A stretch of 64,000 nucleotides of DNA from Deroplatys truncata (GCA_030765065.1 CM060975.1:105358094-105422093); one strand, 5' to 3'. Shown: positions 47,501 to 53,160, counted from the stretch's first letter. Notes: generated by a model not told the origin, from the sequence alone. Program-made: numbers and translations.

Positions 47501-50500
47501 GATGTGAAAAATTACAGCAGAGTTTTCACGTGATGCTAGGGAATGACGAGTCATTATACCAGACATAACACAGATTACTTATAAGAGGCTTTAGTAAGAA
47601 AATATCAGAAAAAATGTAAACGTTCAAGGTTTAATTTTGTACAATAAACTGCTAAATGGCATTGAACTGGATCCAAATTAAAAAAAAACATTACAATTTT
47701 TTTTAACAATAGATGTCTATACAATTTAGTTACTTGTAAATAATTCTCTAATGTTGTTGTTGTTTTTTTAATGTTTTAATTTTGTTTAGATTACTCTGTT
47801 TCTTTTCTTCTTTTTTAACTGTAATTTTAACAGTCAGAAATTTGTAAACAAATCTATTGAAAAGTGTTATTATGAGGCAATAAACTATTAATTGGAGTTA
47901 CATTGTGATTAAACATAAAAATGCTTAATAGATTGTATCTAAGAGCCTACTTCTGCAGCTGCTGCACATTCTTAGAACTACTTGGAACTATTGCACATCC
48001 TTTTATTGTTTTCTATACTTAGCACTTACCTATATTGGTTAGAAGAAATAGTGTATTCTTCCAAAATTTTGGTTTGAGATTCTGCCAGAAATATATGAGA
48101 GCAACAGAGAGAGAAAGAGAGAAGGGAGAAAACCGCATCATTCAAAAACAGAAAGTTGGATGAATGTCAAAACTTGGTATTTATGTTCAGCATCTTTCTA
48201 GGATGCAACAAGATTTTCAACAAATTCTACCTCTGCAAACTAACCTTTACATAGAAAAATGTTTGTCTTTTATTTTCTCAAAAAAACAGCTCTAAAATGT
48301 ATATTTGAGATATTGATTGACATGAATGAAATGTATGCTATCTTGAATTTTCTGTAAATAGTCCATGAAGTCCCTGAGAGAGTTTTGCATAACTGGGGAA
48401 ACCACAAGAAATTGACAAAACGTATTCTAGGAAATATGTAGAGCTGATTAACATACACAATTTATGTTAAATAATATTTTAATAGTGTTAGCCACTTTCC
48501 CAATGTATGTTTACACTTACTGAAGCCTAAAAACATCATCTCATAGAATATGTATGAGAGTTTCCAATTCTTTATCTTTTCCTTCTCAAGAGCTCATTAT
48601 TGTCACTTATGAAATCATTTCTCCATGCTTTAAACTGTAAATGCTGTCTCTCTGCATGTTGTCTACAATAACTAAGCACTAATTGCTTAATTTGAAATCA
48701 TTTCTGGATTAAAAATAACCTCATGGGTAGATTCACTACTATAAAATAGTATGTTTGCACATATTTGAATTGTAATGGGTAAAGAATGTTGAACAAGTTT
48801 AACAAATCAGATGTTTTATTATATAGCAACTGTAAACCATCAGACATCAGATGTTCACTATCATCCAAAATTCTAATGAAAGAATATGCTAATAAGATAT
48901 AACTTTGTTCACAGATCTAGAAACAGCTGCCGAAGTCAGCGTTCAAACACCATTAAGACATAGTCACCACAGTCATGGTACACACCACCATCATCATGAT
49001 GATATGGATGGAGAAAATCCTGTAAGCTCAGTGGCCTGGATGGTCATTGTTGGTGATGGGTTACACAATCTCACAGATGGCTTAGCCATTGGTGCAGCCT
49101 TCAGTGGGGATATTGTAGCTGGTTTTGCAACAGCCCTTGCAGTCTTCTGTCATGAATTGCCGCATGAACTAGGTAATAGTGAAATTAGTGCTACTATATA
49201 ATTGCTTTACAGTGTATATCTATAATTGTGTTACAAGCTTTCACAGACAATGGAGGGATCAGTATGAACAATTTTTGCATATTAACTCATGTTTGGAAAT
49301 GGCTTCCTTAGAAGTTAGGAGTTTCTGTATTATTGCTTCCTTGAATATATTTCTAAGACACAGGTTTTACTGGGAACATAAAAATAAATCAGAAATGAAA
49401 TTGGGGAAATTTGAAAAATAAAATAATCAGTTTATATTTTTACTTTCTCTACTACTTACCTATAATATGTAGCGCAAGTGTTGCATTCCACCCTAAAATG
49501 TGATAAAAAGGATTTCACCATACATTAAGGCCCTCTGAATCTAAAACACAAGCATTTTTAGAAAAAGGACAGTGTGTGTGTGAACATCATAACTCAAAAA
49601 CATATATGTCAGATAAACACAAACTTGGCATTTAAGTTCAGCATACTGACATAGGTGGTTGAGGCTGTTAAGGCTTGGACTTGTGAACATGGCTTAAATC
49701 CTGTCAGGACCACTCAACCTGACTGAGGTTTTCCTGTCCATAACTGGCAAATGCTGGGGACGTACTCTAAACTTAGGCCTAGAACGTTTGTTTCCCAAAT
49801 TTCCTTTTTCAATTATCATTTCATTTCACATGTCATGTGTCCACTACCTGTGGTACTATATGTAGTAAGAATGTATGATAAATACCATTAAAAAATAAAT
49901 AAAAGAAGAAGAAACTTCAGCATTTTTCAAGGATGCAACACAAAGATGTGCAAGAATACCTCCTCTCCCAAAACTATCTTTTACATGAAAAGCTTTTATT
50001 TTTGATTTTCTCAAAAATAACTCTGATTTTGATATAAAAATGATTTAAAATATCCGTATATAAGATAATGCTGCTGTGTGCTCCTTTGTTAGCTCACTAC
50101 GTACCTGAAACAATTTTACTTTTGATTACAGAGACCAAAATGACATAAGATGCTGTGCACAGCATTTCACTAATATGGCTGTGTGCTTGGTATACTGTAA
50201 GAACTTAAAAACACTGTTAATGTGAAAAATTGGGCAGATATTTCTCATCTTTTTGGTACTATGTATTGCAGGGGACTTTGCTGTGCTGCTGAAATCAGGA
50301 ATGAGCATAAAAAGAGCACTGATATACAACATTTTCTCCTCTGTTCTGAGTTTCATTGGAATGGCCATAGGTGTTTGGCTAGGCAATTATGATTCTGCTG
50401 CCCTCTGGATATATGCTGTGACAGCAGGAACATTCCTTTACATTGCTCTTGCAGATCTTGTAAGTAACTATAATAATTAAAAGGATGGATTACAGGGATA

Positions 50501-52035
50501 TGTGGGTAAATTCCTTGGAAAGCGCTCATTTTTTTTTGTTTAATTAAATTGTCACTTCAAAATAGGACAGACAGTTTTTAAGTTCTAAGCAAAAGTTACA
50601 CATAATCTGTCAAAAGATTGATAAACTCACACTGAATGTAGTAGTAGTCAGATTATAACATGTTTTGATGCTAATGCCTTTTTGCAATCATCAGCACAGA
50701 GTTAATTTATATCTATCATTCTTTTAACATGGCCATTTTTAGGCTAAGGTTTGGGGTTCCTGACACAGTAATTGAAAATCAAAGAGTTTGGGTCCTGGCT
50801 ATCTGTATTTTTCTAATCTGATTCATTACTATACAATGTAACAAAATCAAAGTATGTTCAGAGAGGGAGGGAGGAGTCTCATCATGGTAGCACATTCACG
50901 TTATTAGTAATCTGTCAGCATAGAAAGCCAAAGATCCGTGGTTTGAGTTCTGGCAAATTTTTCAGAATTGAATAAATTTTCCACACTTAGACTAAAAAAG
51001 GTCATTGTGAATGAACAATGAATAGATAAAAACTAACCATACAGTGCTGCTAAAGAGATGCCAAGAAATAAAAGTACTTGCAGCACTCTAAATTACTTTT
51101 AAGGTACAACATTTTGGAACAAATGAAATAATTTTGGTGATCTGCATGGATATTTGAATAAGATGAGAGATGTTTAATGCACGTTCAGAAGTCCCGTCTT
51201 GCTATTACAATAGTGAATAGGTTGCAATCATCAGCATTTATATGCCTATAAATTGCTAAAGGCATTCAGTTGGAGAACTTTCTAATCCCTAAGTTTCCAT
51301 ATTTTGCCAATTCTGAAATATCACATCCAACTACTGAATGATTGTCCAGCACTATTTGTTAATCTGTGCACAGGCCGGGCTATAGAGACCTAACCTTAAT
51401 TATGGAAGAGTAAGGAAAGGAAAAAAAAAAAAGAATTATTATACTTAAGGTTATGATGTTACTTTGCTTCATTCATGGTTAGTGAGAGAAATTATTGTAG
51501 TGTTGGCCTGTACCCCAAAACGTGCTCCACTAAATCATAGGCTGAATGAAATATCCTTTACATTTATTAGTAAATAACTTAGAATGAGAATTAATCTCAA
51601 TGAGGAGAAAAAACTTAAGAGTAAAGCCGAGTATTTGAACTACTTAAATATTAATGTTTAAAAGGCATGTTTATTTAATAAATCATTTTTAGGTTTTCTC
51701 AATATTTAAATTAATGTTTGTATCCAAAGAATGATCCATGGATCGCTAATATGGTGTTTGAAAGCTTATAAAGGTAAAATGGTCTATTATCGACTCATTT
51801 TGCTCATTGGCAAAGTGTGTTTTAAAATGTGTTAGCCCCTCCCTAAAGGTATCCTGGATCCAGCTCTGAATTTAATTTATTTTTCTAGGTACCAGAGATG
51901 AACAGCTACTCAGAGGGAGCCAGATCATTTGTGGATGTACTGACACAAATGAGTGGTATTGCTACTGGAGGAATCATCATGCTTCTTATAGCCCTCTATG
52001 AAGATTCCCTGAGTGTCTTATTTCGGCAATTGTAG
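16500..52035 (+). CDS. ZIP (SLC39) zinc transporter, LIV-1 subfamily, nine-exon gene
   Basis: It predicts a 536-residue multipass membrane protein that moves Zn2+ (possibly other divalent metals) into the cytosol. Joining the nine exons gives 1,611 nt in one frame with all phases matched. Domains: signal peptide (residues 1-25); extracellular N-terminal helical region (44-135) with a His-rich patch ([12 protein letters not shown], 98-109); a membrane-proximal Cys-containing domain (C144, C173, C185) with CPAIVYEL, a PAL-like motif; TM1-TM8 at about 212-232, 244-265, 287-308, 380-402, 406-432, 440-461, 468-486 and 505-525; a cytosolic His cluster (355-367); and metal-site motifs HNLTDG (390-395) and HELPHELGD (419-427). 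HELPHE, not EEFPHE, argues against ZIP8/ZIP14. [12 protein letters not shown] most resembles vertebrate ZIP5, so a ZIP5/Drosophila Zip71B-type orthologue is likely but unproven; foi/ZIP6/ZIP10 is the alternative. Confidence 0.93.
17354..17497. mobile_element. Foldback MITE 1 (about 144 bp)
   Basis: Near-perfect terminal inverted repeats of about 36 bases: the left arm contains CAAATAGCCACCACCCTTCT and the right arm AGAAGGGTGGTGGCTATTTG. The AT-rich loop of about 70 bases contains a third, shorter AGAAGGGCGGTG segment. It is flanked by TATA-rich sequence, so a TA target duplication is plausible but cannot be fixed. Confidence 0.75.
17672..17784. mobile_element. Foldback MITE 2 (about 113 bp)
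   Basis: Inverted arms TGGAGGAC...GTCATTTTAGGGTCAATTTA and TAAATTGACCCTAAAATGAC...GTCCTCCA are about 40 bases each, with nine mispaired bases in the middle. The loop of about 30 bases repeats AATTAACCCTAATT. No transposase is present. It lies 175 bases from MITE 1 but shares no arm sequence with it. Confidence 0.75.
18933..19245 (-). repeat. SINE with (TAA)n tail, minus strand
   Basis: A (TAA)n tract at 18933-18996 is joined to a GC-richer body at 18997-19245. Read on the minus strand the body ends in (ATT)n, the usual 3' tail of this class of non-LTR-mobilised element. The body includes CGATCCCAGCCACGAAACCA and ends CTACAGCATCACAGG-like before the tail. No other copy was found in the window. 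Confidence 0.6.
19362..19524 (+). CDS. ZIP transporter exon 2 (residues 64-118)
   Basis: This exon has no ATG and was found by scanning for the expected N-terminal helix. The acceptor is GTGACAG at 19355-19361 and the donor AAGG|GTAAGT is at 19525. The frame reads [18 protein letters not shown], the conserved continuation of ...MSFE in LIV-1 ZIPs, then a histidine-rich extracellular stretch. Phase 0 in and phase 1 out match exon 1 and exon 3 exactly. Confidence 0.9.
19672..19912 (-). repeat. SINE family D, copy 1 (minus) with (GAT)n
   Basis: A (GAT)n tract at 19672-19698 is followed by a body shared, in opposite orientation, with 49652-49870. Shared elements are ATGAAATGAAATGATAA, TTTGGGAAA and the head containing AAGTCCATGCCTTAA...ACCTCGACCACC. 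A tRNA relation is possible but weak. Confidence 0.6.
19945..20790 (+). repeat. Repeat A, copy 4 (full length, forward)
   Basis: It runs from AAAAATCTGATGTGATACA with ACTTTCTCTAC at 19977 to GGTAGAGAAAGC near 20780. A (CA)n run at 20632-20656 is at the standard internal position. It is preceded at once by (TG)n at 19915-19937. Confidence 0.75.
20935..21512 (-). repeat. tRNA-derived SINE family B, copy 1, plus (ATT)n
   Basis: About 540 bases are shared with 28200-28735 (CCACCAAACGCCAGGAAGAA, CCTGAAACAGATGAA, GGGGACAGGAAATTCGTG). On the minus strand the head carries a B-box GGTTCGATTC (complement of 21430-21442). An (ATT)n run at 21470-21512 adjoins the head. Confidence 0.7.
21728..21835 (-). 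repeat. Repeat A terminal fragment, inverted next to copy 5
   Basis: About 105 bases of the repeat A right-hand end in reverse orientation: TTTCTCTACC..., TATTGCATCTCACCC, CCGAGATTTCACCGGAAATA. It abuts the left end of forward copy 5, giving a head-to-head arrangement. Confidence 0.7.
21850..22840 (+). repeat. Repeat A, copy 5 (full length, forward)
   Basis: ACTTTCTCTAC is at 21879-21889 and GTAGAGAAAGT at 22828-22838. It carries two microsatellites: (TA)n(TG)n at 21999-22058 and (CA)n with a CG interruption at 22650-22707. It is very similar to copy 3. Confidence 0.8.
22841..23650 (+). repeat. Repeat A, copy 6 (forward, head-to-tail with copy 5)
   Basis: Its left end ACTTTCTCTA (22864-22873) follows the right end of copy 5 after only 25 bases, so copies 5 and 6 are in tandem. 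Its right end is lost near TTCCCCAAG at 23645. The internal CA tract is almost absent here (CAGAACACAGAC). Confidence 0.75.
23655..23844 (+). repeat. Repeat A, left-end fragment (copy 7)
   Basis: It contains CTCCTCTACAAACTATTC, AAGCTTATTCTGTCTACTTC and TTTCATTACACATTTCGTTG. Its last 110 bases (23725-23838) recur on the other side of the adjacent SINE at 24137-24250. Confidence 0.65.
23845..24140 (+). repeat. tRNA-derived SINE family A, copy 1 (best preserved)
   Basis: The tRNA head has A box TGGTATAGCGG (23855-23865) and B box GGTTCAAACCC (about 23900-23910), both matching RNA polymerase III promoter consensus. The body includes GTAGATTTACGGCACGTAAA and AATGGGACGCTAAGGACCAC. It ends in an AATTTTTAATTTT tail. 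It is presumably mobilised in trans by a LINE. Five other copies are at 25478, 26337, 40608, 42016 and 53955. Confidence 0.85.
24141..25790 (+). repeat. Repeat A, copy 8 (forward), interrupted by an unknown insert and a SINE
   Basis: Repeat A sequence is present at 24141-24425, 25088-25475 and 25720-25790. The gap at about 24426-25087 holds AT-rich DNA with a 72-residue open frame (24734-24952) that I do not recognise. The second gap holds a minus-strand family A SINE. Confidence 0.6.
25478..25719 (-). repeat. tRNA-derived SINE family A, copy 2
   Basis: Reverse orientation, about 240 bases, from TTTATGGACGCTCTTTAA to CGCCGGGTTTGAAGC. The tRNA head is truncated just past the B box, so it lacks its A box. 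Confidence 0.75.
26337..26620 (-). repeat. tRNA-derived SINE family A, copy 3
   Basis: Reverse orientation, from the AAATTAAATTAAATTGAG tail through TTTATGGACGCTCTTTAA to the B-box complement GGGTTTGAACCCG and GAGGCTAGCGCGGTACC. The head is nearly complete but its A box is damaged. Confidence 0.8.
26621..28005. other. Non-coding intronic stretch
   Basis: No gene or clear repeat was recognised. Short frames here show no domain. Confidence 0.5.
28008..28150 (+). repeat. tRNA-like SINE head (family H)
   Basis: A box TGGTCGAATGG (28019-28029) and B box GGTTCGACTGC (28062-28072) lie at tRNA spacing. There is no complete acceptor-stem pairing and no CCA-proximal structure I can close, so I call it a SINE head rather than a tRNA gene. 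Confidence 0.5.
28200..28735 (-). repeat. tRNA-derived SINE family B, copy 2
   Basis: It aligns with 20935-21475. The minus-strand head has a perfect B box GGGTTCGATTCCC (complement of about 28660-28672). The body shares CGCCAAACGCCAGGTAGAA, CCTGAAACAGATGAA and GGGGACAGGAAATTCGTGA. Confidence 0.7.
28736..31065. other. Intronic stretch, no recognised gene; one unassigned open frame
   Basis: A 169-residue plus-strand open frame at 29020-29529 begins [14 protein letters not shown], follows a splice-acceptor-like CTCGTTTGCAG, and carries an acidic run ([11 protein letters not shown]). I see no family resemblance and treat it as unassigned. A GC-rich island lies at 30355-30490. 30915-31065 resembles 38150-38285 in the same orientation. 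Confidence 0.4.
31158..31554 (-). pseudogene. LOA-like LINE ORF2, C-terminal section downstream of the Harbinger insertion
   Basis: It encodes [10 protein letters not shown], a stop, then [19 protein letters not shown] and [20 protein letters not shown] with the partly conserved [12 protein letters not shown] block. This is the standard tail of R1/LOA/Jockey-type ORF2. It continues the RNase H region at 34604-34760 on the far side of the Harbinger element. Confidence 0.8.
31954..33830 (+). CDS. Harbinger MADF/Myb-like protein, two exons (31954-32299, 33366-33830)
   Basis: Exon 1 begins [20 protein letters not shown] and gives a MADF (Myb/SANT-like) DNA-binding domain with the Trp-rich spacing WTRE...CLWMV...F. 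After a one-base frameshift near 32175 it continues [20 protein letters not shown] to VDSL. The donor TTTG|GTAAGT is at 32300 and the acceptor ATTACAG at 33359-33365, and both sides are phase 0. Exon 2 begins [11 protein letters not shown] and encodes a low-complexity linker and a C-terminal helical region ([18 protein letters not shown]) like that of other Harbinger MADF proteins. AATAAA follows at about 33856. In the family this partner binds the transposase and element ends. The frameshift probably inactivates this copy. Confidence 0.8.
32321..33145 (-). CDS. Harbinger transposase, DDE nuclease exon 3
   Basis: A long intact frame (DDE_Tnp_4/HARBI1-like). The first catalytic Asp is in [10 protein letters not shown], the second in [10 protein letters not shown], and the Glu is in [10 protein letters not shown]. 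Supporting blocks are GGVFDRN and VLHNFLI. The reading starts within [11 protein letters not shown], so its 5' splice junction lies near 33142. It ends at a TAA at 32321. The exon lies wholly inside the intron (32300-33365) of the MADF gene on the other strand. Confidence 0.9.
   Translation of the reverse strand, partial: YFTFWIPSTEDEWNEVAKDFQEKWNFPNCIGTLDGKHVNIRAPANKGSLYFNYKGAHSIILMALPDANYKLTYINVGSKCRDFDGGVFDRNCSLSSSLENNSLNIPNPKPLPGRKFPVPYVIVADDAFPLKSHIMKPFSFKNQSVDERIFSYRLSRAKRVIENVFGIIAPRFRCLRRTMELKPSKVKKVVCAICVLHNFLIVRSTPIYAPRGTFDTENEDGTVTLGTWHNQNYDLVPLQRIVTRNPHTAAKNVREEFKENFCREGGAPLQYRYI
33877..33967 (-). pseudogene. Harbinger transposase exon 2 (short, frameshifted)
   Basis: The acceptor ATTTTAG lies just upstream and the donor AAAG|GTAATA at 33871-33876. 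The first half reads [10 protein letters not shown], the conserved block after FLAT in Harbinger transposases. After a frameshift the second half reads [15 protein letters not shown], matching the block before IPSTEDEW. Too short to be seen as an ORF. Confidence 0.7.
34053..34386 (-). pseudogene. Harbinger transposase exon 1 (N-terminus)
   Basis: From ATG (34386) it encodes [16 protein letters not shown], a basic run, [13 protein letters not shown] and [17 protein letters not shown] to LTLRFLAT. The expected donor is mutated: ACAG|TTAATT at 34052 where GTAATT is expected, with exon 2 completing T-G-N-S-Y. So normal splicing of this copy is probably lost. Confidence 0.75.
34604..35512 (-). pseudogene. 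LOA-like LINE ORF2: RT C-terminus and RNase H start
   Basis: 35512-35114 encodes [20 protein letters not shown] and [20 protein letters not shown], the RT thumb region of LOA/R1 clades. About 35040-34990 encodes [11 protein letters not shown], the first RNase H Asp block. 34740-34650 encodes [18 protein letters not shown], the last RNase H block. Stops and frameshifts lie between them. Confidence 0.8.
35545..35580. repeat. (AT)n microsatellite
   Basis: About 36 bases of uninterrupted AT dinucleotide inside the decayed LINE, between the RT active-site region and its C-terminal region. Confidence 0.9.
35690..36085 (-). pseudogene. LOA-like LINE ORF2: endonuclease start fused to RT by internal deletion
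   Basis: This 131-residue frame starts in the endonuclease ([27 protein letters not shown]) and then switches to RT sequence around its active site. [18 protein letters not shown] replaces the family GYADD box, with Ala changed to Leu. At least 400 residues of normal ORF2 are missing between these parts. Confidence 0.75.
36176..37249 (-). pseudogene. LOA-like LINE ORF1 (gag-like) remains
   Basis: Overlapping minus-strand frames (37249-36920, 37086-36802, 36765-36580, 36529-36176) together resemble the ORF1 of LOA/R1 elements. They hold a charged N-terminal region, [20 protein letters not shown], and [20 protein letters not shown], a block like the segment before the zinc knuckles. Clear CCHC knuckles are not seen, and frameshifts separate the pieces. 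Confidence 0.6.
37385..38140 (-). repeat. Repeat A, copy 9 (reverse)
   Basis: It begins inside the right-end block (TATTGTGTTCCAACC, GAGATTTCACTG) and continues to GTGAATGTAACACGTCAGAT. A poly-A tract (37477-37495) occupies the usual region of the CA microsatellite. Confidence 0.7.
38925..39095 (-). repeat. SINE family C, copy 2
   Basis: Shared with 6338-6512 and 52285-52462: TTTTCAGGATAAGGGAAAA, CCTTATCCAGGTAACTCA and a minus-strand tRNA-like head with B box GGGTTTGAATC. Confidence 0.7.
39098..39850 (+). repeat. Repeat A, copy 10 (forward) with an inserted tRNA-SINE
   Basis: Repeat A sequence lies at 39098-39525 and 39760-39850 (ending GTGGTGGAGAAAGTAAAA). A family F SINE interrupts it. 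Confidence 0.65.
39545..39731 (-). repeat. tRNA-derived SINE family F
   Basis: On the minus strand the head has A box TAGCTCAGTTGG and B box GGTTCAAACTC at tRNA spacing (complement of 39671-39730). The body contains GTAAAAGAACTCCTGCGGGA (complement). There is one copy in this window. Confidence 0.7.
39851..40440 (+). repeat. Repeat A, copy 11 (forward, left end lost)
   Basis: Includes TTGTCTATCTCTTATGGTTT, AATTGTTAAGTGCCATTTTT, TTTTGAGTTATGCTGTTCAC and ends GGGTGGAATGCAATACTTCC. It follows copy 10 directly in the same orientation. Confidence 0.65.
40490..41160 (+). repeat. Repeat A, copy 12 (forward) split by a SINE
   Basis: Interior sequence at 40490-40607 and 40905-41160, flanking a family A SINE. 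TCAGTTAT occurs on both sides of the SINE as a likely target-site duplication. It ends close to a GAGAGA/CT-rich tract (41169-41222) just before exon 3. Confidence 0.65.
40608..40904 (+). repeat. tRNA-derived SINE family A, copy 4
   Basis: Head GTCGTCCTCCGTGG with B box GGGTTCAAACTTG, body ATAGATTTATGGCACGTAAA and tail AAATAAAGCTCAATTTAACT. It is flanked by TCAGTTAT duplicates. Confidence 0.8.
41282..41560 (+). CDS. ZIP transporter exon 3 (residues 118-210)
   Basis: Acceptor TTTTTACATAG, donor TCAG|GTAAGA at 41561, phase 1 in and phase 1 out. It encodes the rest of the extracellular region, with [15 protein letters not shown] and [17 protein letters not shown]. This is the PAL-motif-like domain of LIV-1 ZIPs with three cysteines (144, 173, 185), and a His/Asp patch HEDHNHKD follows. 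Confidence 0.93.
41841..42550 (+). repeat. Repeat A, copy 13 (forward) split by a SINE
   Basis: Repeat A interior at 41841-42018 and 42309-42550, ending in the standard ACTTACTATACG and GGTAGAGAAAGT. It lies in ZIP intron 3. Confidence 0.75.
42016..42308 (-). repeat. tRNA-derived SINE family A, copy 5, with target-site duplication
   Basis: Reverse orientation. CATCCCTGGAT occurs immediately on both sides (about 42005 and 42309), a clean 11-base duplication. B-box complement GGGTTTGAACCC is present. Confidence 0.85.
42551..43544 (+). other. Rest of ZIP intron 3
   Basis: AT-rich, no recognised gene or repeat. The intron ends with a pyrimidine tract and TTATTTTCAG at 43544. Confidence 0.6.
43545..43714 (+). 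CDS. ZIP transporter exon 4 (residues 211-267; TM1 and TM2)
   Basis: Acceptor TTTTCAG, donor CCAT|GTGAGT at 43715. Phase 1 in, phase 0 out. TM1 is [22 protein letters not shown]2 contains [19 protein letters not shown], the most conserved LIV-1 TM2 segment. Cys257 beside the GDALLHL core is also found in ZIP5 and ZIP12. Confidence 0.93.
44695..45650 (-). repeat. Repeat A, copy 14 (reverse) interrupted by a SINE
   Basis: The right-end block (GATACCAAGATTTCACCGGC) starts at about 44740 and the left-end block GTGAATGTAACACATCA is at 45625. Sequence at 44833-45022 is foreign. Confidence 0.7.
44833..45022 (-). repeat. Short tRNA-like SINE (family G) with (ATT)n and foldback ends
   Basis: (ATT)n at 44833-44858. 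The minus strand shows a B box GTTCAAATCCCGG (complement near 44963-44976). An inverted repeat pairs ATTAATAGAGCCAACTG (44918-44934) with CAGTTGACTCTATTAAT (45006-45022). Confidence 0.6.
45655..46215 (-). mobile_element. Penelope-like element 3' fragment with inverted terminal segments
   Basis: On the minus strand about 45870-45740 reads [10 protein letters not shown] followed by the K/R-rich spacing of a GIY-YIG nuclease (family form CxDCxxxYIGQTGRxFKxR), here decayed. About 90 bases at 45667-45753 recur inverted at 46113-46203; both arms carry GGGTGTGA...CTTGTGATTGG and GGGCTACAG. Inverted ends of this kind occur in Penelope-like elements. The reverse transcriptase part is missing. Confidence 0.55.
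46611..46748 (+). CDS. ZIP transporter exon 5 (residues 268-313; TM3)
   Basis: Acceptor GATGTTCTAG, donor CAAG|GTAAGC, phase 0 on both sides. It begins [17 protein letters not shown], a His-rich turn after TM2, followed by TM3 [18 protein letters not shown] and a HHLRNK end. Confidence 0.92.
46749..47259 (+). other. ZIP gene intron 5
   Basis: About 0.5 kb, AT-rich, no feature recognised. It ends TGTCTTTATTTACAG. Confidence 0.7.
47260..47338 (+). CDS. ZIP transporter exon 6 (residues 314-339)
   Basis: 79 bases, phase 0 in and phase 1 out (GAAG|GTATAA). It encodes the charged start of the TM3-TM4 cytosolic loop, [20 protein letters not shown]. Too short to stand out as an ORF. It is placed by splice sites and phase with exons 5 and 7, and this charged loop is poorly conserved in the family, so it could be alternatively spliced. 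Confidence 0.8.
47339..48914 (+). other. ZIP gene intron 6
   Basis: 1.6 kb, AT-rich. It contains a reverse fragment of repeat A at about 48030-48500 (TTGGTATTTATGTTCAGCAT, TTTACATAGAAAA). The rest shows nothing recognisable. Confidence 0.7.
48915..49172 (+). CDS. ZIP transporter exon 7 (residues 340-425; His loop, TM4, TM5)
   Basis: Acceptor TTGTTCACAG, donor CTAG|GTAATA, phase 1 on both sides. It encodes the loop His cluster [13 protein letters not shown], then TM4 with [17 protein letters not shown] (metal-coordinating His390, Asn391, Asp394) and TM5 ending FCHELPHEL (His419, Glu420, His423, Glu424), the binuclear metal site of ZIPs. Confidence 0.95.
49173..50271 (+). other. ZIP gene intron 7
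   Basis: 1.1 kb, containing reverse repeat A copy 16 (about 49440-50090), itself interrupted by a family D SINE at 49652-49910. It ends ATGTATTGCAG. Confidence 0.7.
49652..49870 (+). repeat. SINE family D, copy 2
   Basis: Opposite orientation to the copy at 19672-19912. It contains GGTGGTTGAGGCTGTTAAGG, AAATGCTGGGGACGTACTC and ATCATTTCATTTCA. It sits inside repeat A. Confidence 0.6.
50272..50459 (+). CDS. ZIP transporter exon 8 (residues 426-488; end of metal motif, TM6, TM7)
   Basis: Acceptor GTATTGCAG, donor ATCTT|GTAAGT at 50460, phase 1 in and phase 0 out. It begins [10 protein letters not shown], completing [11 protein letters not shown]6 is [20 protein letters not shown] and TM7 [19 protein letters not shown], both strongly LIV-1-like. 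Confidence 0.95.
50460..51888 (+). other. ZIP gene intron 8
   Basis: 1.4 kb, GTAAGT to TTTTTCTAG. AT-rich; no transposon or gene recognised. Confidence 0.7.
51889..52035 (+). CDS. ZIP transporter exon 9 (residues 489-536 and stop; TM8)
   Basis: It begins [10 protein letters not shown], directly after ALADL in the family's conserved ADLVPEM junction. TM8 is [17 protein letters not shown]. The protein ends SVLFRQL at a TAG, 52033-52035. The end of TM8 close to the C-terminus is normal for ZIPs. Confidence 0.95.
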   Translation, partial: VPEMNSYSEGARSFVDVLTQMSGIATGGIIMLLIALYEDSLSVLFRQL

Positions 52036-53160
52036 GCTGAAAAATAGTGTGTGATGTGCCATCAAGAAAATGTTCCCTTTAGTGAGTGATATGAAAACAA
52101 AATGCTTAGCATTCAATGGGGAGTAAAATTAAACAATTTACCATTATTTCTTATTTCATAATGGCCAAATTTCCTTCTTGTGGCCAGGGAAGGTGTGGTA
52201 TAGCAGGAACATGTTGGTGTTTTTTACGTCCTTTAATAAGTTAGGTTATACCAGACAATGAATGAAGAAAATGGTTGAACTTATGGTGAAATGGCTCCAC
52301 GGTCCCTAGAGCTTAGAGTTATCCAACATGTATCTTCTCAGGACAAGGTAAAACCCCAGAAAAAACCTTATCCAAGTAACTCACCCTAGCCAAGATTCAA
52401 TCTTGGGACCTCTTGAATGTGAGGCAGACATGCTACCCCCAAATCATGGAGGTGGAAAGTTGGTGTTGAATGAGATTCTTCATCCTTCTCTGGAACCCCT
52501 GTCAAACTTCCACAACATTCACAAGCATGATGAGTGAGACACCGTCCATTGTGAAGTGCATTCTAAAAATGTTTTAATAAGTAAAGCTGTAAAAATAGTA
52601 GACTTTGGAAATGACTATAAGGGAAATGCGTTCTATGAATGCATGTAGTTTAAGTTGCCATATTGAATGTTTGAAGGAAGAGAAATTTTTGAAACAAAAG
52701 CTAGCAGCAAATGACACTAGGTGGAGAAAATGTATCGCTAGATAGACATTCAGATTTTGCAATTTCAGTGAAGCAAATCTTGGTAGCTGGCATATGCTCT
52801 GGTAAAGTTTAAAATGTTTGTTTACGACAGCTATTGAACTGTCTCGTCTAGATGGATTTCACAACTTATAAGACCAAATTCACTAGACAAAATTTTAACA
52901 TATTGTTCAGAGCCATTCAGCAGAGTCTATTCTGTGTATGGGCTACTTAAATAAGCATTTTGAGGACGAGTTAGGAGATAAGTGTGAATCTGATTACACA
53001 CCAATTCCTCTAATGACAAGTAAAAAGGAGTCATACAACTTACTATCCTCTAGTAAAAACATGTTTTTATAGTGAGGAGCAAAGTAGGAAAGCTATATAT
53101 TTGTTTTGCACTCATATTTTACTTATTTCAATAAATTATTGTGGAAGATTAAATATAGTT
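52036..53160 (+). other. Probable 3' UTR of the ZIP gene
   Basis: No coding block is seen. The first good polyadenylation hexamer is AATAAA at 53130-53135. The UTR includes a family C SINE. The end is inferred only from the hexamer. Confidence 0.45.
52285..52462 (-). repeat. SINE family C, copy 3 (in the presumed 3' UTR)
   Basis: It shares TTCTCAGGACAAGGTAAAAC, CCTTATCCAAGTAACTCA and TGAATGTGAGGCAGACATGC with copies at 6338 and 38925. The minus-strand B box is degenerate. Confidence 0.7.
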
